From contig JAFAVL010000196.1 in assembly GCA_019242465.1 (NCBI GenBank), positions 1-10,878 on the forward strand: a DNA stretch of 10,878 nt, given 5' to 3'. Position 1 is the first letter of the stretch. The number at the start of each line of letters is the position of its first letter. Under the pieces are notes generated by a model, which was given only the letters and a program-made list of their open reading frames with translations, was not told the origin of the DNA and ran no database searches. Positions 1 through 5,729 of this stretch are shown piece by piece. This DNA comes from Chroococcidiopsidaceae cyanobacterium CP_BM_RX_35 (lineage in GTDB: Bacteria > Cyanobacteriota > Cyanobacteriia > Cyanobacteriales > Chroococcidiopsidaceae). A program made the translations under genes and the position numbers.

Positions 1-447
1 GCTATTTTGATGTATGAAGTGATGAAACAAATTTTTGTACTGAGCAATAAAGTTGGATGCTTTAGGTGCATCATCATAGGAGCCGAAGACCGCATCAATA
101 TCTGGGTATTGCTTTAGTGCTTGTATAAGATTGGTAAAAGTCTTAAAATGAACTTCGCAATCTGCATCGATAAAACATAAATATTCACCCTTAGAAAACT
201 GTGCCCCTAAATTCCGAGCAGCTCCTGGTCCTTGTCTACTCATAGTCTCTAGTACAGTTGCACCGAACTTTTGTGCTACGATGGCAGACTGATCAGTCGA
301 GCTATCATTAACGACAATCAGTTCCCAGTCTTTGAATTTGGATTGGGTAATGGCACTCAGGCAGTAAATGAACGCATAGCCTCCGTTATAGACAGGAACA
401 ATGATAGATAGAAAGGGTTGTTTAACTACGTTACGTTTTTCCATCAT
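1..447 (-). CDS. Family 2 glycosyltransferase, N-terminal part (runs off left edge)
   Basis: Only the first 149 codons are inside the window and the gene continues past base 1. The product is a GT-A-fold family 2 glycosyltransferase. The N-terminal strand LSIIVPVYN lies near residues 13-21, the nucleotide-binding VNDSSTD at 47-53, GPGAARN at 73-79 and the metal-binding DADCEV at 94-99. The visible part ends in a basic/aromatic stretch (QYKNLFHHFIHQ, about 136-147), which I recall from GT2 enzymes that carry a membrane-associated C-terminal half. I infer transfer of a sugar from a nucleotide sugar or lipid-linked donor in envelope glycan or glycolipid synthesis; the substrate is not visible. 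An in-frame TAA lies seven codons upstream, so the start is the ATG at 447 or the adjacent ATG at 444. No strong Shine-Dalgarno is seen. It lies downstream of the membrane-protein gene on the same strand, across a 618-base gap, so it may have its own promoter. Confidence 0.9.
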   Translation of the reverse strand, partial: MMEKRNVVKQPFLSIIVPVYNGGYAFIYCLSAITQSKFKDWELIVVNDSSTDQSAIVAQKFGATVLETMSRQGPGAARNLGAQFSKGEYLCFIDADCEVHFKTFTNLIQALKQYPDIDAVFGSYDDAPKASNFIAQYKNLFHHFIHQNS

Positions 448-1065
448 GATTTCTATGTCTACAACTTATCTCGGTCACAAGCATTCTGATTTCTGCCGCT
501 TCCTCTCAAAATAGTTTCTTAATAAAGTAAAAGAAGCATCAACTAATCCATCTTTGTCTGTCACTACTTAGCAAAAGCTCTGCTTACACTAATGCCAAAC
601 AATTGCACTTCCTCAAATTACTATCAAAGTTTTGTTAACAGCACTTTACCATGGAACTTACTAAGTGATTTTTTCTTTAAAAACTTTACAAAAGCTTTAC
701 ATAATCTACTTAGTAGTAAAAATAACTTGACAAGGTCTTAATGCCATGCGTAAAAACCATAGTGAGTATTATCAACGAAAAGTGTGCTTTAAATCACCTT
801 GTCATTGAGTTTTGACTTTTTGGAGTTGAGATTGTTCACGAAATGTCCATATCTAAAGTTGTTTCTATAATAGACTTCGCTAAATAATAGATATGTTCTG
901 GTCCTTAGCTTAACTCGTTGTATATGTACATCATTTATCCCTGCTGGAGAAAGTCCAAAATGTCTGACTGGTAGAACAATCTGTACTAATTTACTCAGGA
1001 GTAAAGAACTGCCTTAACTGCGGACATGGTTTTGTGAAGATGCCGATAACGATCCCTTCACTTGG
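448..1065. other. AT-rich intergenic region between two minus-strand genes
   Basis: This 618-base stretch has no convincing gene. It holds three phased CTTTA-type repeats at 675-701, a short palindrome CTACTTAGTAG near 705-715, and a 75-codon minus-strand open frame (1013 down to 789) that lacks an ATG or an early GTG start. It must contain the 3' end of the membrane-protein transcript and probably the promoter of the downstream GT2 gene. I could not recognise a good sigma-70 pair or a clear intrinsic terminator. Confidence 0.6.
675..701. repeat. Phased CTTTA(C/A) short direct repeats
   Basis: CTTTAA starts at 675, CTTTACA at 684 and CTTTACA at 695. The last two are exact heptamers, 11 bases start to start, or about one helical turn. 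Direct repeats phased like this are the usual form of binding sites for OmpR/PhoB-type response regulators, and CTTTAA-like units resemble published cyanobacterial Pho boxes. The site is about 230 bases upstream of the minus-strand GT2 start. In an AT-rich region this could be chance. Confidence 0.25.
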
Positions 1066-2823
1066 TCATCTCCTAACATCTTTTGTACGAACAAACCCTG
1101 CTCCAATTCCTCGTGATGGATTGCGAAGTCTTATATTTTCATTGATTGGGACTGGAGCACATGGTAACTTATAAGCCCAGCATCTTACAGTCCAACCAGC
1201 AGGGAAAGAGTATTTAACATCATTCACTTCTGCATTAACAACTTGGATACTTGGTAGCTCAGCCGGTAGTAGCCAACGAGATTTAATACCGCCATCAATC
1301 GGTATAAATGAGAGCAAGCTAACTATGATAAATAGGAGCAATGAAACAATTTTTATGGTGATTCTTAATCGAGTGAATATTAAATAATACCGAACAATTA
1401 ATGAGAGCCTGTCATTTAGTAAACGGCGAATAAGCCTAGCAATAAATAAGCAAGGAACAAGAATGAAGTATCCCAAACCAAATCTTAACAAAGGACTTTG
1501 AGTTATAATAAAAGCTATTCCTGAAATTCCTAGAAGTACTAACCAAATTTGTTCTTTTAATTGACGAGGTTTCGATCTTTGTAGAATTTGTAAAGAGGAA
1601 ATTGTTGAGATCACCACTAAAAAAGCCATGATTTTATATTCTACATGAAATTTTATCATCTTGCAATACATTGAAAACATTGAAAAAATATTCTCAATGT
1701 TTGATTGCTCTTTTGTCGTCACCGCCCACAAAAATTTTATCTTTGAAACTTCTTCCTTCGACTGCTCTAATGGAACAGACCATGGTACATTGAGACACAT
1801 AAATCTTGATGGATAAAGAGGACATCCCGATGTCTTAATACCAAAAATAGTTAAAGGTAAAAGTAACAAAATAATTATGATGCTCCCCAACAGAAAACGC
1901 TGAAATTTAAATCGTTTTTCAAGAATATAAAAGAGAATTCCTATGAGTAGGAGAGGCAAAGCACTAAGCTTAAATGTAACAGCTCCAGACGACAGAATTA
2001 ATGGGATAATACGAGCATCAAAAACTGAATTATTTGGATTAGGCATAGAGGATGACTTTGCCTGGCAGATTATTAAAATGGTCCAAGCAGTTACTCCAAT
2101 CAAGAGATTAACGGGAACATCAGGAGAAAAAGAAACTAGGGGTGACGCTCCAATTAAGGTTTTTACTAGATAAACTGAAGTAAGAATTGATAAATAGACG
2201 AAAACAAATGAACTCGACAATCTGCTTCTATCTTTAAAAATCTGAGTCAGTGCGATGAGAAAATGGGTAATAGCTATCAGAAAGACAAAGCTATTAGTAA
2301 TAGCTCCTACATGATTCCCAAGAGATTCAGGGGTAAAAGGAGCAGAAAAGGCAAACCAAGACGAGGAAAAGCCAAATTTTGCATTAATTAATGCTACCCC
2401 GTAGATTGCCCCGAATTCAGATAGCCATCGAATAGAACCTAAGTGATATAGACCTGTATCAAACCATTTAATCTGTTGGGTTGTTAATACAGATACAACG
2501 ACTTCTAAAGTAAGAAAACCCAGAATTTTTTCTCGAGCAAGACTTGACCGGAGAGCGACAATTTCAGTTCTCGTACGATGTGACAAGAGAGATAAGGAAA
2601 TAAGAATCGTAGTAATTGATAAACTAACTAAGCTAGATAAAGGAAAAAATAATGAGCCGGTAAGTAGGGAGATTGCAAGTATGACTATTCCTAGCCATAT
2701 CGCTGCAAGCAGGCGATCGCCTCTCTGCTCAAAGCAGTCCGCTTTAAAGATATTAAGAGTGGCTGTCCCTATCGAAAAACAAACCAAAGTGAGGATAATC
2801 CAAGTAGTAATGAAGAAAAGCAT
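1066..2823 (-). CDS. Polytopic membrane protein, LIC_10190-like, function unknown
   Basis: A 585-residue integral membrane protein with about 12-13 hydrophobic segments: for example residues 2-22, 40-82, 173-195, 207-225, 237-254, 273-299, 311-329, 398-412, 426-466 and 492-509. The segments are separated by basic loops. A TTG at 2826 could extend it by one codon, but the adjacent ATG at 2823 is the more likely start; no strong Shine-Dalgarno is seen. Polar conserved-looking motifs lie in the loops: FDTGLYHLGSIRWLSE (about 121-136), SPDVPVN (233-239), GCPLYPS (333-339) and LLRFGLGY (445-452). I associate this pattern with the uncharacterised 'LIC_10190 family membrane protein' group of Leptospira, Bacteroidetes and cyanobacteria. 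That assignment is from memory and is moderate. A DT or DG pair in the first large loop is typical of GT-C lipid-linked-sugar glycosyltransferases, so a GT-C role is possible but unproven. It is divergent from the right-hand operon and noticeably AT-richer. Confidence 0.8.
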   Translation of the reverse strand: MLFFITTWIILTLVCFSIGTATLNIFKADCFEQRGDRLLAAIWLGIVILAISLLTGSLFFPLSSLVSLSITTILISLSLLSHRTRTEIVALRSSLAREKILGFLTLEVVVSVLTTQQIKWFDTGLYHLGSIRWLSEFGAIYGVALINAKFGFSSSWFAFSAPFTPESLGNHVGAITNSFVFLIAITHFLIALTQIFKDRSRLSSSFVFVYLSILTSVYLVKTLIGASPLVSFSPDVPVNLLIGVTAWTILIICQAKSSSMPNPNNSVFDARIIPLILSSGAVTFKLSALPLLLIGILFYILEKRFKFQRFLLGSIIIILLLLPLTIFGIKTSGCPLYPSRFMCLNVPWSVPLEQSKEEVSKIKFLWAVTTKEQSNIENIFSMFSMYCKMIKFHVEYKIMAFLVVISTISSLQILQRSKPRQLKEQIWLVLLGISGIAFIITQSPLLRFGLGYFILVPCLFIARLIRRLLNDRLSLIVRYYLIFTRLRITIKIVSLLLFIIVSLLSFIPIDGGIKSRWLLPAELPSIQVVNAEVNDVKYSFPAGWTVRCWAYKLPCAPVPINENIRLRNPSRGIGAGFVRTKDVRR

Positions 2824-3063
2824 CAAGTGAATTCTGTAAATTACAAAATTAACCTATGTTTGATCGGACTTTTCCCGTTAAGTCTGAGCGAGGTACCAGC
2901 CTTCACAAAGGTTTTGCAATTTCAACCAACCACGCCAAAGTAGCTCAATACTAATAGGAGGATTGTGTTGCGAAAAATAGGGGAGTGATAAGCAAAATAA
3001 GCTCACGACCTCATCTTACCTCTTTTGCCTGTCCAAGTCCAACTCCTACCCTTTGGGAAGGAT

Positions 3064-3122
3064 GCGCCTACAAATGGCGCGGAGCCGAAACCCCTCCGCC
3101 TTTGGTCACTACGAAGTGCGAA
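3064..3122. repeat. Cluster of three small inverted repeats (possible dispersed repeat)
   Basis: Three adjacent hairpins can be drawn. GCGCC/GGCGC pair at 3064-3068 and 3076-3080 (loop 7). GCGGAG/CTCCGC pair at 3079-3084 and 3094-3099 (loop 9), which shares two bases with the first and is therefore an alternative to it. CACT/AGTG is the third, at about 3108-3119 (loop 4). The block is GC-richer than its flanks. Its GGATGCGCC and GGCGCGGAGCC words look like the palindrome-rich dispersed repeats common between cyanobacterial genes. I cannot confirm copy number from one window. Confidence 0.4.
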
Positions 3123-3327
3123 ATCATCCTCTTAATCCCTCAATTCCTTACTGGCTTTGATTTTTACCTGATTTTGTCTCCTTCTTGATAAATGTTTAGT
3201 AACCTTAACTTGTGGCGAATGCCGAAGTTTGTGAAATTTTGCAGCTCCTCCAGTTTTAGTGGAAAATATAGTACCAGCAGCGTCATAGATAGACAAAAGG
3301 CTTGAAGCAATCAACATCCCTCACTGG

Positions 3328-3333
3328 AAGGAG
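3328..3333 (+). promoter_or_regulatory. Ribosome binding site of the first operon gene
   Basis: A perfect AAGGAG ends five bases before the ATG at 3339 and fixes that start. It is the strongest Shine-Dalgarno in the window with a real gene behind it. Confidence 0.85.
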
Positions 3334-3338
3334 TAAGA

Positions 3339-4397
3339 ATGGCTCCGTTGGTATCAATCATCGTCACCTGTTATAACCAAGTCAGTTATTTGGAGAAGGC
3401 TGTTGGCTCGGTTCTGTCCCAGACTTACTCCAACCTGGAATGCATTATTGTGGATGATGGCTCCTCCGATCAAACAAGGGAAGTTGCGGAACGATTGGTC
3501 CAACAGGACTCGCGGGTTCAATACTTCTACAAACAGAACGGTGGAGTTTCCTCTGCCCGAAACTTTGGATTGGATAAAGCTCGGGGGGAATGGCTACAGT
3601 TTCTGGATGGGGATGATTGGATTAATTCTGATAAAATCCGCTTTCAGCTCAGTTGCGTGGATCCTATGATCGAGGAAAATATGGTCCTCTATTCAGATTA
3701 TGAACGAGTGTTTTTGGACTCTGACCAAACAATTGTCGATAGACAACTGAATGTGGTGGGATCGTTAACTCAAGAGGAATTAATCACCCGGTTGCTGGTT
3801 CCAGATTTCCTGGTCACATCACCCTTTCCAGCCCTACAGCAATGCCTGCTAATGAAGAGGTCAACTGCGAGCAGAAAACGATTTGATCAACGCCTTAAAG
3901 CATTGCAAGACCGAGATTTTCCTTTAGATCTACTGATTATGGATATCCCGTTTACCTATACCTCGATTGTGGGAGCTTACTACACCAAACATCAAACTAA
4001 TCAAACCAATCAGTGGTCTCATATGCAGAAGGAATACATTCTGTTCTATGAATTAGCCTACAGTAAGCATCCGAAAATCTATCAGTACACTCAGAGGGGG
4101 CTTGAGTACTTTCTGGACGAAGCTTTGCGAGAGAAGAACTTTTCCAATTTTGAGCGGCTATCTCAACTGACTAAGCCCCCTGTTTATCTATTTAATCACA
4201 ATTTACAAATTAGAAATTCTGCCTTTCTCAAACTGGTGTATGGTCTTCGTCTTTTGATTCCCAATTTCCTTCTGTATGAAAAGTATCGAGGACCACGAGG
4301 ACAAAAGGTGATTGCATTGTTTTCTAAAGTCCTCCTCTTCTGTCAACGACGTTTCAATCAAAGTTTAAGTCTATGGAAGCTAAGGTCTCAGTTGTAG
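3339..4397 (+). CDS. Family 2 glycosyltransferase (GT-A fold)
   Basis: A 352-residue enzyme that should transfer a sugar from a nucleotide-sugar donor at the cytoplasmic face of the membrane. The GT2 core is clear: VSIIVTCYN at 5-13, the uridine-binding VDDGSSD at 38-44, NGGVSSARN at 67-75 and the DXD-containing FLDGDDW at 88-94. An acidic DRDFPLDL stretch at 191-198 sits where GT2 enzymes often carry the catalytic base (the usual ED/DWD motif). The C-terminal ~150 residues are helix-forming, basic and aromatic, with no clear transmembrane span, consistent with peripheral membrane association. The start is set by AAGGAG at 3328-3333. The gene is first in the plus-strand cluster and its last 25 bases overlap the next gene, which suggests translational coupling. 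Donor and acceptor cannot be predicted. Confidence 0.93.
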   Translation: MAPLVSIIVTCYNQVSYLEKAVGSVLSQTYSNLECIIVDDGSSDQTREVAERLVQQDSRVQYFYKQNGGVSSARNFGLDKARGEWLQFLDGDDWINSDKIRFQLSCVDPMIEENMVLYSDYERVFLDSDQTIVDRQLNVVGSLTQEELITRLLVPDFLVTSPFPALQQCLLMKRSTASRKRFDQRLKALQDRDFPLDLLIMDIPFTYTSIVGAYYTKHQTNQTNQWSHMQKEYILFYELAYSKHPKIYQYTQRGLEYFLDEALREKNFSNFERLSQLTKPPVYLFNHNLQIRNSAFLKLVYGLRLLIPNFLLYEKYRGPRGQKVIALFSKVLLFCQRRFNQSLSLWKLRSQL

Positions 4398-5539
4398 TCA
4401 GTGATTTATCTGGGGGCGGTGCTGTCCGTGCTTACTTACTGTGTCAGGTATTGCAAGCCTTAGACTTTGCGGTAGAGATTGTTGGCTTTTTATTTGGTCA
4501 GCATTTGTTTGCCCACCCTCCCGGAGACATTTCCCTACAGGTGTTTCCAGGCAAGGAGTATCCCGATTTTTTGCGCTCTGCTGGTCGGCTGCTACAAGCA
4601 ATTGATGGAGATATTATTTATGCGGTTAAGCCAAAGCCTACCAGCTTTGGCTTGTCGATACTGAACCATCTGGTTTCGAAGCGTCCTATAATTCTGGACA
4701 TGGATGACTGGGAACTCAGCTGGTATGGAGGGGATGCTTGGACTTACCGGCCCAGTCTCAAACAGTTAGTCAAAGACATTTTGGAACCCAAAGGGGCCTT
4801 AAGATTCCCCGATCACCCTCTATATGTCCACTGGCTCGAAACTCTATTACCCCAAGCCAATGCACTCACGGTAGATACCCACTTTCTCCAACAACGGTTT
4901 GGCGGTGTGTATCTTCCCAACGGCAAGGATACGAACTTATTTGATCCTGAACTATTTAACCCGGTACTTCTAAGACAGACTTTTGGCTTAGCCGACTATC
5001 GTATCTTGATGTTTCCAGGGGCTCCTCGACCTCATAAGGGGGTCGAGGATGTCTTGATAGCACTGGAACAACTGAATCAACCTGATATGCGATTAGTGAT
5101 TGTCGGAGGTAATCCCTATGATGACTATGATGAACAATTGATGGCTCGCTGGGGAAAGTGGATTATCAAGTTACCGAGATGCTCTGTCGAGAAAATGCCT
5201 GCCCTGGTAGCTGCCGCCCATGTAGTGGTTGTTCCCCAACGGGATACTGTTATAGCTCGGGCCCAATTTCCCCTCAAGCTAACCGATGGTATGGCGATGG
5301 CCAAACCGATTTTAACCACACGGGTAGGGGATATTCTAGAAATTGTAGATGACACAGGCTATTTAGTTGAGCCAGAATCACCGCAACAGATCGCGACTGC
5401 AATTCAGCAGATCTTTCAAGATTGGTCAACTGCTGAGCAGCGGGGGCAGTTGGCTCGAAAGCGCTGTGTGGAACATTACAGTGTTGAAGCGATGGCTCCC
5501 ATTCTAGACAGGGTGATTACTCCCCTGCTTAACTCCTAA
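4373..5539 (+). CDS. Family 4 glycosyltransferase (GT-B fold)
   Basis: A 388-residue retaining-type glycosyltransferase with two Rossmann-like halves. The N-terminal acceptor domain begins VSVVVSDLSGGGAVRA (5-20), with the usual glycine loop, and includes the acidic LDMDDWE at 108-114. The C-terminal donor domain starts near 205 and shows MFPGAPRPHKGVEDVL (213-228), where HKG is the phosphate-contacting basic motif, then LVIVGG (241-246) and ARAQFPLKLTDGMAMAKPI (295-313). In that last motif the classical EX7E pair of GT4 reads Ala297 and Asp305. Similar P-x-K-x-x-D/E variants occur in other GT4 enzymes, so activity is plausible. The ATG at 4373 lies 25 bases inside the preceding GT2 gene with no clear Shine-Dalgarno, but the protein begins exactly where the family core begins. 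It probably adds the next sugar after the GT2 partner on the same acceptor (inference). Confidence 0.92.
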   Translation: MEAKVSVVVSDLSGGGAVRAYLLCQVLQALDFAVEIVGFLFGQHLFAHPPGDISLQVFPGKEYPDFLRSAGRLLQAIDGDIIYAVKPKPTSFGLSILNHLVSKRPIILDMDDWELSWYGGDAWTYRPSLKQLVKDILEPKGALRFPDHPLYVHWLETLLPQANALTVDTHFLQQRFGGVYLPNGKDTNLFDPELFNPVLLRQTFGLADYRILMFPGAPRPHKGVEDVLIALEQLNQPDMRLVIVGGNPYDDYDEQLMARWGKWIIKLPRCSVEKMPALVAAAHVVVVPQRDTVIARAQFPLKLTDGMAMAKPILTTRVGDILEIVDDTGYLVEPESPQQIATAIQQIFQDWSTAEQRGQLARKRCVEHYSVEAMAPILDRVITPLLNS

Positions 5540-5706
5540 ATCAGTCAAAGCTATATAAAGACTAATCCTTCACAAACCTGATTTCTCTTACAAGTTATGG
5601 TGTGCCCCAGAGAATTTGTTTGTGCTATGAAGTATTCAAGTTAGGATCCAACTGGATTGAGCGAGTGTCTACAAATACACCAAGCAACGCTTAGAGCAAT
5701 TATCTT

Positions 5707-5712
5707 TATAAT
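5707..5712 (+). promoter_or_regulatory. Possible -10 element before the ABC exporter gene
   Basis: A perfect TATAAT lies 17 bases upstream of the exporter ATG, in the only sizeable gap (190 bases) of the plus-strand cluster. No good -35 hexamer lies 16-18 bases further upstream, and the implied leader would be only about 11 bases. It is weak evidence for a second promoter. Confidence 0.25.
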
Positions 5713-5729
5713 GCTAAGAGTTTTGATTA

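Larger units (their letters stand above)
2824..3338. other. Divergent intergenic region between the two transcription blocks
   Basis: A 515-base region that must carry promoters for both the leftward membrane protein and the rightward glycan operon. I find no credible gene. The open frames of 60-67 codons here (about 2985-3188 plus, 3132-3317 minus) overlap each other and have no recognisable composition or ribosome site. The region holds a block of small inverted repeats at 3064-3122, an isolated AGGAGG at 2956-2961 followed by a six-codon mini-frame, and a TATAGT at 3267-3272 without a matching -35. Confidence 0.6.

Noticed and set aside
727..755. TTGACA at 727-732 as a plus-strand -35 box
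   Set aside because: The hexamer 17 bases downstream is GTAAAA, not a -10 box, and no plus-strand gene follows.
1943..2173. 76-codon plus-strand frame inside the membrane-protein gene
   Set aside because: It is antisense to clear transmembrane coding sequence and has no ribosome site or recognisable product.
2824..2826. TTG 2826 as the start of the membrane-protein gene
   Set aside because: The directly following ATG at 2823 is a better initiator, and neither has a strong ribosome site.
2985..3188. 67-codon plus-strand frame in the divergent intergenic region
   Set aside because: It runs through the inverted-repeat block, starts at a GTG with no usable ribosome site, and overlaps another open frame on the opposite strand.
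3132..3317. 61-codon minus-strand frame in the same intergenic region
   Set aside because: No recognisable domain or ribosome site. It covers the area needed for the operon's promoter and leader.
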